This document shows positions 1 to 6,426 of a stretch of 14,942 nucleotides of DNA, piece by piece. The DNA comes from Bacteroidales bacterium UBA1797. GTDB lineage: Bacteria; Bacteroidota; Bacteroidia; Bacteroidales; VadinHA17. Both the position numbers and the translations under genes were made by a program. The stretch is from the NCBI GenBank assembly GCA_002319885.1, contig DCFT01000228.1, positions 1-14,942 of the forward strand, read 5' to 3'. Positions within the stretch are counted from its first letter, which is position 1; the number at the start of each line of letters is the position of its first letter. The notes under the pieces were generated by a model. It saw only the letters and a list, made by a program, of their open reading frames with translations, did not search any database and had not been told where the DNA came from.

Positions 1-48
1 TAAGAGACTAAGAGACTAAGAGACACAGAGACTAAGAGACGTAGAGAT
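1..48. repeat. Tandem array of an 8-bp unit (TAAGAGAC)
   Basis: Six consecutive 8-bp units can be read from base 1. Units 1, 2, 3 and 5 are exactly TAAGAGAC; unit 4 is ACAGAGAC and unit 6 is GTAGAGAT. The array begins at the window edge, so its full length is unknown. Units 3 to 4 create the string ACACAGAG, which also occurs in the palindromic element at 2776-2785. No reading frame is maintained and it lies upstream of the DCC gene. I infer a non-coding intergenic repeat that expands by slippage. Confidence 0.85.
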
Positions 49-89
49 CGAAATGAATACGTTAATCCGCTGAACATAGTCTGGATTTT

Positions 90-113
90 ATTGTTTTATA
101 ATTGATAAACAAT
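90..113. promoter_or_regulatory. 7-bp inverted repeat upstream of the DCC gene promoter
   Basis: ATTGTTT (90-96) and AAACAAT (107-113) are exact inverted copies separated by 10 nt. They lie about 20 nt upstream of the -7 box at 132-139, where a regulator could bind. It is AT-rich and may be chance; no protein is known to bind it. Confidence 0.2.
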
Positions 114-131
114 TTCCGGACTGGACTTTGA

Positions 132-139
132 TACTTTTG
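132..139 (+). promoter_or_regulatory. Bacteroidota -7 promoter box (TACTTTTG) for the DCC gene
   Basis: TACTTTTG matches the Bacteroidota primary-sigma -7 consensus TAnnTTTG exactly. It would start transcription near 146, leaving a leader of about 38 nt before the ATG at 184. I do not see a TTG at the expected -33 distance, so the call rests on the -7 box and its position. Confidence 0.4.
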
Positions 140-183
140 TTGATGGATTTACGTTTTATAAATAGTCCGGAGGCAGAAGAAAA

Positions 184-564
184 ATGGAAAGAAAGTATAT
201 TATTCTTTTTGACGGTACTTGCAAATTGTGTAATAGTGTTGTCAGATTTATTGCAAAAAACGACAGTAAAAGAATATTTTGTTTTGTACCTCTTGCTTCA
301 GAAAAGGCAACAGAGTATCTTAACCGGTATAACAAAAAAGATGTAAACAGAGGATCTGTATTATTAATTGAGGATGAGAAGATCTATACAAAGTCCAGTG
401 CAGTACTTCACATTTTGAAATGTCTCGATGGCTTGTGGCCTTTATTTTATGTGTTTATTATAGTTCCAGGTTTTATAAGAGATCCTGTTTACGATATTAT
501 TGCCAGATACAGATACAGGTGGTTCGGAGCCGTCAAAGGCAATCCGGATTACAGATCCTGTTAG
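184..564 (+). CDS. DCC family thiol-disulfide oxidoreductase-like protein (DUF393)
   Basis: The 126-aa product belongs to the DCC/DUF393 family, small thioredoxin-fold-related proteins thought to act on thiols or disulfides; their substrates are mostly unknown. The hallmark DGxCxxC is at residues 10-16 (D10, G11, C13, C16), after the first beta strand. The family's later SSAV segment is near residues 91-94, and the C-terminal YDIIARYRYRWFG stretch is also typical. Length is normal for the family. The ATG at 184 is supported by GGAGG at 169-173, ten nt upstream, one of the few Shine-Dalgarno-like sites here, and by starting directly before the first strand. There is no signal peptide, so it should be cytoplasmic. 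It converges on the OmpA-like gene with 22 AT-rich nt between the stops. Family assignment is firm; the reaction is inferred. Confidence 0.9.
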   Translation: MERKYIILFDGTCKLCNSVVRFIAKNDSKRIFCFVPLASEKATEYLNRYNKKDVNRGSVLLIEDEKIYTKSSAVLHILKCLDGLWPLFYVFIIVPGFIRDPVYDIIARYRYRWFGAVKGNPDYRSC

Positions 565-586
565 ATTATATATAAAAAGCATATTC

Positions 587-1420
587 CTATTGTTTCACAA
601 GTTCAACCCTTCTGTTAAGGGCTCTGCCTTCCTCTGTTTCGTTGGTTGCAACAGGAGAAACAGGTCCGTCACCAAATGCTTTCAGGCAGGACGCATTAAC
701 ACCGTACTTTGTTACCAATGCATTAATAACGGCTGAAGCCCTGTCCATCGACAATTTGATATTTGCATCAAACAATCCTGCATTATCAGTATGGCCGACT
801 ACATAAAGCTTAAGCTTAGGGTCAGATTTAAGAAGTTTTGATATCTCCTGAAGGCTTGGTTCAGATTCAGGTTTCAACACTGATTTTCCAGTATCAAAAT
901 AGATGCCATAAAGCGCTACTTTCCCGCTTTCTTTAATTGAGTTTGCCATGCTGCTAGCATCGGCAACAACATCCTGTTCCATAGCTTCTTTTTCGATAAT
1001 GTAGATTTTATACATCCCATTGCCGGCACCTTCAACCTGTGCCCACACTTCCTTTTTATCTTTGATCACTTTTAAAATTGTATATTCTGTACCCCCATCT
1101 TCAAATTCATATACAAGGCTGCCACCAATTTTTTTTACAGCATTCGTGTAATTTCTGGCAATCTGCAATCCACTTGCTGCCTGAGCATTATCTTTGAGGT
1201 AATAGTCAACATAAATATAGTGCCCTTCAACAGTTTGTTTCTTTTCGGCACTTACAGGGAAATCAAATTTACTGAATTGAAGTTCTTCACAATTGGTAAT
1301 GTAATAATTGGGCATCCTGTTGAATAATGCAGGATCTTTACAGCCTTCCTTGTCCTCCTGGGCGAGGAGAGTTAAAACTCCTGCTACGATCAATAATAGT
1401 GAGAAAAATAATTTTTTCAT
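587..1420 (-). CDS. OmpA family protein, exported, peptidoglycan-binding C-terminal domain
   Basis: The 277-aa product starts with a signal peptide (MKK, hydrophobic to about residue 20, LLA|Q cut likely). The C-terminal OmpA-like domain covers about 168-277: YFDTGKS (174-180), GHTDN (209-213), the LSMDRA segment (223-228) and GRALNRRVEL (265-274) are the usual conserved and peptidoglycan-binding positions. Residues 30-150 are a separate region beginning with a MPNYYI stretch; similar N-terminal parts precede OmpA domains in many Bacteroidota proteins, and I recall them as DUF4892-like but cannot verify that. No beta-barrel is visible, so it is probably a periplasmic or lipid-independent peptidoglycan anchor. 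The start is an ATG directly before the signal peptide. A -7 box lies at 1512-1519. It is transcribed alone. Confidence 0.92.
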   Translation of the reverse strand: MKKLFFSLLLIVAGVLTLLAQEDKEGCKDPALFNRMPNYYITNCEELQFSKFDFPVSAEKKQTVEGHYIYVDYYLKDNAQAASGLQIARNYTNAVKKIGGSLVYEFEDGGTEYTILKVIKDKKEVWAQVEGAGNGMYKIYIIEKEAMEQDVVADASSMANSIKESGKVALYGIYFDTGKSVLKPESEPSLQEISKLLKSDPKLKLYVVGHTDNAGLFDANIKLSMDRASAVINALVTKYGVNASCLKAFGDGPVSPVATNETEEGRALNRRVELVKQ

Positions 1421-1511
1421 ACTCAGGGACTTTAAGTAAAATTTATTGATTACGGTTTTTTTATTTCAACATAGAGATATCGTTGTTATAAAAATATTAA
1501 AATATTTTGAA

Positions 1512-1519
1512 CAAAGATA
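1512..1519 (-). promoter_or_regulatory. Bacteroidota -7 promoter box (TATCTTTG) for the OmpA-like gene
   Basis: On the minus strand TATCTTTG matches TAnnTTTG perfectly. It predicts a start near 1505 and a leader of about 85 nt before the ATG at 1420. At 20 nt upstream there is only CTG instead of TTG, so the -33 element is weak. An AT-rich tract between box and gene holds no other strong candidate. Confidence 0.45.
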
Positions 1520-1627
1520 TATTGCTGATTAACTTTTGTCAGGAATTAGTTTATGGAATGATCCATCCGTGTAAAGTTACCAGTCACAGGAGTATCTTTG
1601 TGACCTTTGGATTTTACCTTTGCGTGC

Positions 1628-1664
1628 TCCCGACTCTTCAGTCGGGATCTTCGCTTTGCTGCGA
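1628..1664. repeat. REP-like hairpin repeat (TCCCGACT...AGTCGGGA plus a second stem)
   Basis: TCCCGACT (1628-1635) and AGTCGGGA (1640-1647) form a perfect 8-bp stem with a CTTC loop, followed at once by a small second stem TCGC (1651-1654)/GCGA (1661-1664). GC content is well above the surrounding DNA. Short CCCGA...TCGGG hairpins of this sort are dispersed in many Bacteroidota intergenic regions. The rest of the 310-nt gap 1421-1730 holds the promoter at 1512-1519 and no supported gene. The hairpin could also end DUF2905 transcription (67 nt past the stop), but there is no T-run. Confidence 0.55.
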
Positions 1665-1730
1665 TTTGTGGTTAATTTATTTCAGGGCCAAACGGGCTTT
1701 AGAATTTTGTCTGTAGGATAAGGGTATAAA

Positions 1731-1952
1731 TTAAAAAAGCTTCCTGATAAAATACAGTATAACAGAACCTACAATACTTATGATAATCATTGTAGTTACC
1801 GGAATAAAAATCCTGACATTATCTTTTCTGATGTTGATATCTCCCGGAAGATGTCCAAGCCAGTTCAGTTTGTCGCCTGCGAAATAGATTACTATTCCGG
1901 CGACAACCAGAATAATTCCGGTAATGATCAGTATCCTTCCGATATGCTCCAT
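1731..1952 (-). CDS. DUF2905 small inner-membrane protein
   Basis: The 73-aa product has two membrane segments (about 7-25 and 49-69) separated by a loop with the GHLPGDI motif at residues 33-39, which defines DUF2905. Its function is unknown in any organism I know of. Full length for the family and complete at both ends. The start ATG is 22 nt after the stop of the upstream gyrA-CTD-like gene on the same strand, and no promoter box is seen in that gap, so the two are probably co-transcribed. Family call is firm; the operon is inferred from spacing. Confidence 0.9.
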   Translation of the reverse strand: MEHIGRILIITGIILVVAGIVIYFAGDKLNWLGHLPGDINIRKDNVRIFIPVTTMIIISIVGSVILYFIRKLF

Positions 1953-1974
1953 CAGGACAATTATTAATTATGGA

Positions 1975-2640
1975 TTATATTTCGTCTCCCTGTTTCAGGT
2001 AATATCCCACAACATTCAGAGTTTCGCTCTTCCTGTAATAATCGGGTTCAGATAGTTTTGTGTTTTCCAGCCGTTTAACTTTTATCATTGTGCTGCTATC
2101 CTTTGGTTTCATCACCTGCACTCCTTTTGTTGTCCTGCTCCCTACGGGATTGATCTGAGAGGTGTTGAACAAAACAACTTTCCTGATGCTGCTTACCGTT
2201 ACCAGGTCAATATCATGTTCAATTAGTTCAATAAAAATCAAACGCGATTCATTGTTAAAAGCATTTTTAACCTTTTTTCTGGCATACTCAGTCTGAAAAC
2301 TGTCCATAGTTATTTTCCCGATTTTCCCGTTTTCAAATGCAACAATCAGGAAACCTTTATATTTCTTTTCTCCTGTAAGATAAACCGGTTTTTCTCCCGG
2401 TTCAAGATCAATTTTCTGAAGCGCCTGAAACTTGTCAATGATTCCTTTTTTCTGAACTTTATAAACATTACTGAAGGATGTGAATACAAGTATTTCATTT
2501 GAGTTTGAATCGTCTGAGACTTTTATGGTTTTGGATTCGGAAGGAGATTCACTTCTGTAATCGTCTCTTTCTTCCATTTCAATTCTCCTTTTTATACTTT
2601 CTGCACTTTGCATTGTTATCGGGTATTGATTAGAATTCAA
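1975..2640 (-). CDS. Free-standing DNA gyrase/topoisomerase IV subunit A C-terminal-domain-like protein
   Basis: The 221-aa product resembles only the DNA-wrapping beta-pinwheel end of GyrA/ParC. Repeated blade-like strands are visible: VFTSFSNVYKV (52-62), LIVAFENGKIGKI (98-110) and VTVSSIRKVVLFNTSQI (147-163), followed by SRTTKGVQVM (168-177), which matches the blade-closing segment of GyrA-type proteins. There is no breakage-reunion domain, no catalytic tyrosine and no clear GyrA box. Residues 1-48 are charged and polar (RRIEMEERDDYRSESPSESK) and look like a helical or disordered leader. An in-frame TAA at 2653-2655, 12 nt upstream of the ATG, shows that the frame cannot extend, so the protein is complete as read; the only later alternative is Met10 (codon starting at 2613). 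It is followed after 22 nt by DUF2905. A role in binding or wrapping DNA is inferred from fold similarity only. It may be a descendant of a longer ParC-like protein. Confidence 0.75.
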   Translation of the reverse strand: MNSNQYPITMQSAESIKRRIEMEERDDYRSESPSESKTIKVSDDSNSNEILVFTSFSNVYKVQKKGIIDKFQALQKIDLEPGEKPVYLTGEKKYKGFLIVAFENGKIGKITMDSFQTEYARKKVKNAFNNESRLIFIELIEHDIDLVTVSSIRKVVLFNTSQINPVGSRTTKGVQVMKPKDSSTMIKVKRLENTKLSEPDYYRKSETLNVVGYYLKQGDEI

Positions 2641-2651
2641 ATGTGGTGAAA

Positions 2652-2667
2652 ATTACTTTAAAGTAAT
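2652..2667. promoter_or_regulatory. Perfect 16-bp palindrome before the gyrA-CTD-like gene
   Basis: ATTACTTTAAAGTAAT reads identically on both strands and lies 12 to 27 nt upstream of the ATG at 2640. It overlaps the in-frame stop that bounds the gene. Position and symmetry suit a dimeric repressor's operator or an mRNA hairpin near the start. No TAnnTTTG box was found upstream, so promoter placement is unclear. Confidence 0.35.
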
Positions 2668-2761
2668 AACCATTATTATAAAAATTGTTAAAATGAAGCC
2701 CTGACTTATAATACTTTTTTGGCATATATAGTGGAGTCAATGCTCAGGGCAACAAAAGGAA

Positions 2762-2910
2762 GAACTCACACGGAGTTACACAGAGTGATCATTTTGATTT
2801 CTTCAGACTTGTCTTTGAAAAAACAGAATGCAGGATTTTGATATTGAATTCAATATCCATCATCTCAGAGAACCTCAGTGTCCCGATAGTTATAGGGACT
2901 CTGTGTAATT
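2762..2910. repeat. Nested palindromic intergenic element with CACAGAG-type ends
   Basis: The outer arms TTACACAGAG (2776-2785) and CTCTGTGTAA (2899-2908) are perfect 10-bp inverted copies 113 nt apart. Inside are an 18-bp perfect palindrome GATATTGAATTCAATATC (2840-2857) and a stem GTCCC (2880-2884)/GGGAC (2895-2899), whose core resembles the TCCCGATAG...TATCGGGA hairpin often dispersed in Bacteroidota. No ORF spans it, so it looks like a non-autonomous repeat or REP-type element. The remainder of the 332-nt gap 2641-2972 shows only the palindrome at 2652-2667. Confidence 0.55.
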
Positions 2911-2972
2911 AAAAATATTCACCAAACCCACTCAAAAGGTGATTCGCTAAACTTTTTACGCTATCAGCTGGT

Positions 2973-4214
2973 TTATTTATTTCCTGGTGCCGGTCTTCTG
3001 CCTTTCTGATTAAATCTTCGTTTAAACCTGCTTCTTTCAGGCTTTGTCACTGAGGACCGGTGATCGGAAACCTTTTCATGTATCTCAGCTATAAACGCAG
3101 GCAGCGGTTCCCTGTGAACATTGTAACCTATAAGTTTTTCAATGCGTTGCATCTTGGGAATATCCAGCCTGTTGACAAGTGTTATTGCTGCTCCCGTGGT
3201 TTCTGCCCGGGCTGTACGACCAACCCGGTGTACGTAATCCTCGGCATCTGACGGAGCATCATAATTTATTACAAGATTTATGTCCTTAATATCTATACCC
3301 CGGCTAAGCACATCAGTAGCCACAAGTACACGTGCCTTTCTCGATCTGAACCTCAGTAGCATGTCTTCCCTCTCCTTCTGCACAAGGTCAGAAGAAATGC
3401 CTTCGACCAGGAAATCTTTTGAGCGGAGTCCCCGTACAATCTCGCTCAATTTCTTTTTTGTTGAACTGAAGATTAAAATGCTCTGGTATTCAGGATGATC
3501 TGCTATTATACTATTTATAAGGGGCAATTTCTGACTATCGTTTAGCATATAAACTGCCTGGATGACGCCTTCAGCAGGTTTTGACATTTCAAGTGCAATT
3601 TCCACCGGGTTTTTCATTATATGCTTTGACATCGACCGGATTTTTGGTGGCATAGTAGCGCTGAACATCAGAGTCTGACGTTTTTTTGGTAAATAGGAAA
3701 TTATGCGCATTATATCATCGTAAAACCCGATGTCGAGCATCCGGTCGGCTTCATCAAGAACCAGTTCCTCTATAAGGTTGAATTTCACATAACCCTGGTT
3801 AAGATGAGAGATAAGCCTTCCCGGAGTAGCCACAATTATATCGGCCCCCTTCGACAGAGCAACTTTCTCCTGGTCCCATCCACTGCCATCACCACCGCCA
3901 TATACAGCCAGTGATGTTATGTTCAGGGTATATGCTAACCCCTGTATCTGTTGGTCAATCTGGATAGCCAGTTCACGTGTTGGCACCAGGATAAGCGTAT
4001 GTGTATGAGCCGGCCGTTTAGCTGTTATAAAATTCATAACAGGGAGCAGAAAAGCAGCCGTTTTTCCGGTTCCGGTTTGCGCGCAGGCAATCAGATCCCT
4101 GCCCGACAGGATGACCGGAATAGCTTTTTCCTGGATCGGCGTTGTCTCACTGAAACCCATGTAGCCTATTGCTTCCAGCAAATCAGGATCGAGATGTAAA
4201 TCGTCGAAAATCAC
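2973..4214 (-). CDS. DEAD-box ATP-dependent RNA helicase, RhlE-like
   Basis: The 413-aa product unwinds RNA or remodels ribonucleoprotein, probably in ribosome assembly or mRNA decay. All core motifs are present in order: Q motif Q28, Walker A AQTGTGKT (45-52), PTREL (78-82), TPGR (130-133), DEAD (154-157), SAT (185-187), ATDVLSRGID (299-308) and HRVGRTAR (329-336). The N-terminal pattern FDDLHLDPDLLEAI and helicase core match the RhlE group best; a basic tail (about 388-413, rich in K/R) likely adds RNA binding. The start codon is GTG at 4214, and a TAA immediately before it (4215-4217) excludes anything longer; family alignment also begins here. A -7 box is at 4253-4260. A single gene, intact. 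Confidence 0.96.
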   Translation of the reverse strand: MIFDDLHLDPDLLEAIGYMGFSETTPIQEKAIPVILSGRDLIACAQTGTGKTAAFLLPVMNFITAKRPAHTHTLILVPTRELAIQIDQQIQGLAYTLNITSLAVYGGGDGSGWDQEKVALSKGADIIVATPGRLISHLNQGYVKFNLIEELVLDEADRMLDIGFYDDIMRIISYLPKKRQTLMFSATMPPKIRSMSKHIMKNPVEIALEMSKPAEGVIQAVYMLNDSQKLPLINSIIADHPEYQSILIFSSTKKKLSEIVRGLRSKDFLVEGISSDLVQKEREDMLLRFRSRKARVLVATDVLSRGIDIKDINLVINYDAPSDAEDYVHRVGRTARAETTGAAITLVNRLDIPKMQRIEKLIGYNVHREPLPAFIAEIHEKVSDHRSSVTKPERSRFKRRFNQKGRRPAPGNK

Positions 4215-4252
4215 TTATGTAATGTATATTTAATTTGATTTAAAAGAATTGG

Positions 4253-4260
4253 CAAAGATA
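4253..4260 (-). promoter_or_regulatory. Bacteroidota -7 promoter box (TATCTTTG) for the DEAD-box helicase
   Basis: On the minus strand TATCTTTG matches TAnnTTTG exactly. It places the start near 4246 with a leader of about 32 nt ahead of the GTG codon. No TTG is found 20-21 nt upstream, so the -33 half is missing or weak. Confidence 0.45.
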
Positions 4261-4342
4261 GTGAAAAAAGGTGAATAAGAAGATATTATGCAGGCTCAGA
4301 GCTAAAGCCGTTAACCGTAGATCCGGATTAAAGTTTGTTTTA

Positions 4343-5320
4343 CTACAACTTATGGGCAACCATCTGACTAAGCCCTGATTCAAACATCAGCCTTGAAATA
4401 TTCTTAAATCCTGCAGCATCTAGAAGTTCTGTAACTTCCTTCTCTGTATAACAATCGCCGGCTTCAGTCCCTACAAGCATGTTTATTGCAAAAATAGCTC
4501 CGGATGTGGGTTGTGTCCTGTCATTGTTCATTATCCAGTCCTGAATAATGATTCTTCCATCTTTATTCAGAGAGCGGAAGCACTTTCTTATCAAATCGCC
4601 GTTTATCTCCAGAGAATTGCTATGTATAATTGCTGACAAAAAAACTAAATCGAATCCTTCAGGCAAATCATCTTTTGTGTAATCGCCTGTATATGTTTTA
4701 ATTCTGTTTGAAAAGCCTTCTTTTTCAATAAATTGTTCAGTTATTGGTATAACATTAGGCAAATCAAAAACTGCAGCTTCAATTGCTGGTTTAATAGAAA
4801 TAAATTCCATTGAATAAGCACCGGAACCACCTCCAACATCCAGCGTGGATTTTACACCTGACAAATCGATAGATGCGAGCTGTTCAGGTGCCTGCTTTTT
4901 TGCCCTGTCGTGCATTGCGTTTATAAACGGGAAGAGCCAGTCTTCCCCTCTGACGTTAATTTCTGAAGGGTTAGCCGAGGTACCGGTTTTAATTACCTTA
5001 GTCAGATTGCTCCATGTATTCCAGAGATGATTGGTATGCATCAGTCCTCCTAAATAGCCGGGACTTTTTTTGGAAAGAAAGGTAAAACTTTCAGTGGTAT
5101 TATAGAACAGATTGTTTTGCTTTGAAAGAAAACCTAATGATACGAGGGCATTAAGCAGCCGTTCGCATGCGTGCACATCAAGATGCAATCTGTCCGCTAT
5201 CTGACTGCTTAATGTACCTGATTCATCGATATTTGTGAAAATATCAAGTTCAAAACTGCTTAACAATATCCTGCTCTTCTGAAATAGAGCGGCAGTTTCT
5301 CTGATTGTTAAAGGATTCAT
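4343..5320 (-). CDS. SAM-dependent O-methyltransferase (acetylserotonin/hydroxyindole O-methyltransferase-like)
   Basis: The 325-aa product would transfer a methyl group from S-adenosylmethionine to a hydroxyl on a small molecule, in the cytoplasm. Residues 1-90 form a winged-helix dimerisation domain of the O-methyltransferase type; 100-325 are the Rossmann methyltransferase. Visible motifs are SAM motif I DVGGGSG (161-167), the acidic residue after strand 2 in VFDLP (D186), GDY (212-214), the IIHSNS segment with H233 where the family's catalytic base normally sits, and IIIQDW (257-262). This is the plant-type/ASMT fold widespread in bacterial secondary metabolism; the acceptor cannot be read from sequence. 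ATG start directly at the family N-terminus. The gene upstream on the same strand, DUF1295, ends 84 nt away, so co-transcription is possible. Confidence 0.88.
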   Translation of the reverse strand: MNPLTIRETAALFQKSRILLSSFELDIFTNIDESGTLSSQIADRLHLDVHACERLLNALVSLGFLSKQNNLFYNTTESFTFLSKKSPGYLGGLMHTNHLWNTWSNLTKVIKTGTSANPSEINVRGEDWLFPFINAMHDRAKKQAPEQLASIDLSGVKSTLDVGGGSGAYSMEFISIKPAIEAAVFDLPNVIPITEQFIEKEGFSNRIKTYTGDYTKDDLPEGFDLVFLSAIIHSNSLEINGDLIRKCFRSLNKDGRIIIQDWIMNNDRTQPTSGAIFAINMLVGTEAGDCYTEKEVTELLDAAGFKNISRLMFESGLSQMVAHKL

Positions 5321-5404
5321 AATGTAAAAATTTAAGAATTGTTAATACAGTTATTAACCTTTTAATTCATTTATTGTTCGTCTGTTTCGGATTTACTTTA
5401 ACTG

Positions 5405-6310
5405 CTATCTGAAGATTCGCGGAAAAAATTTTGGCACCTCTTTTTTATAAGCTGAATACCCGGGATATTTTGAGCTACTGATATGTTCGGTAAATTCGGT
5501 GCTGCCCAGAAACAGCAGCACAAGCAAAAATGACCCTGTGAGTGTCCAGTTAATCCATTTTCCCGATGCTGCAACACCGAACAGATAGAAACTTATCCAG
5601 ATTATCTGCTCGGAAATAAAATTAGGATGCCTTACAAAACGCCATAACCCTTCGGACAAAAAACCGTTATTCAAAGAATGTGTAAAAAGTCTGTCCTGTT
5701 GTCGGATATATCGTTTTTGTTTTTGAAACCTATCCTGCTGGTTATCGGCAATAGATTCGGTAATGATGAACAATAACATAAGGAGAGCTGCTGCTATGTC
5801 TAAAAGAGAAAGACCTGAAGTGTTGTATTTTGCAACTAATAAAAGAGGTGAGGAAAAAAGAAGAATAAGGAGATTCTGATAGAATGAAATGAAGATAAGA
5901 TTGAAAAGACCAAAACGGAATCTTCCTTTTAATTTAGGATTCTGACGCATGATTTTCCACCTGTAGTCTTCTTCTCCCTTCCATGGGATTATGTTATATC
6001 CTCCCTTACGATAGAAATTGAAGCTGAGACGAAAACCCCAGATCATAACAAGTATACACATGATCAATAACCTGGGTGACTGATAGGAGGCTAGAGTTCT
6101 CAGACTGTAGAGTACAGGCATCAGGCTCCATAATTTATCAACCTGACTGTAATTGCGTGTCAGTTCACTCACAAGAAAACATATTCCTGCAACAGAGATC
6201 ATCATAATTATCCATGAGGTCGTCAGTTTTACAAAGTGAATGTCTGCTGTTGGTAAATCGCTCATCATTACAAGTTTTATCAGACTAAAGTAGTGAAATA
6301 AATTAGTCAT
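5405..6310 (-). CDS. DUF1295 membrane protein, steroid 5-alpha-reductase-like
   Basis: The 301-aa product is a polytopic membrane protein of DUF1295, related to steroid 5-alpha reductases and isoprenylcysteine methyltransferase-type proteins. About six or seven hydrophobic segments are visible (for example 33-50, 80-98, 135-158, 170-186, 232-250, 255-272). The family's conserved motifs are ADNQQDRF (188-195) and GLWRFVRHPNF (221-231), where cofactor binding is expected; the YRKGG...EDYRW stretch lies at 100-118. It probably reduces or modifies a lipophilic substrate, unknown here. The ATG at 6310 is the first possible; Met15/Met16 are alternatives since residues 1-16 add little. It is divergent from the M28 gene and upstream of the O-methyltransferase. 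Confidence 0.9.
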   Translation of the reverse strand: MTNLFHYFSLIKLVMMSDLPTADIHFVKLTTSWIIMMISVAGICFLVSELTRNYSQVDKLWSLMPVLYSLRTLASYQSPRLLIMCILVMIWGFRLSFNFYRKGGYNIIPWKGEEDYRWKIMRQNPKLKGRFRFGLFNLIFISFYQNLLILLFSSPLLLVAKYNTSGLSLLDIAAALLMLLFIITESIADNQQDRFQKQKRYIRQQDRLFTHSLNNGFLSEGLWRFVRHPNFISEQIIWISFYLFGVAASGKWINWTLTGSFLLVLLFLGSTEFTEHISSSKYPGYSAYKKEVPKFFPRIFR

Positions 6311-6323
6311 TTTTCAAATGATT

Positions 6324-6356
6324 TTTGTACATCCTCATTCTTTTGTACTATATTCG
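6324..6356 (+). promoter_or_regulatory. Candidate promoter for the M28 peptidase (TTTG-N21-TATATTCG)
   Basis: TTTG (6324-6327) and TATATTCG (6349-6356) are separated by 21 nt. The -7 element differs from TAnnTTTG by one base. Transcription would begin near 6363, giving a leader of about 64 nt to the ATG at 6427. It lies inside the longer upstream reading frame, supporting the shorter start. Confidence 0.35.
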
Positions 6357-6426
6357 GCTCCGAAATTACTTTTCCCGTTACACATCGTTTTATACTATTT
6401 ACAAACAATTAAAAATTGAAAGTGCC

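Noticed and set aside
1..48. CRISPR array
   Set aside because: Units are 8 bp without spacers; it is a simple tandem repeat.
1507..1716. 69-codon open frame (+) over the intergenic hairpin
   Set aside because: Starts at TTG, runs through the REP-like hairpin and encodes no recognisable sequence; the minus-strand promoter for the OmpA-like gene lies at its start.
6325..6426. N-terminal extension of the M28 peptidase
   Set aside because: Needs a TTG start; the added 34 residues look non-functional and would bury the lipoprotein signal peptide, and a promoter candidate overlaps it.
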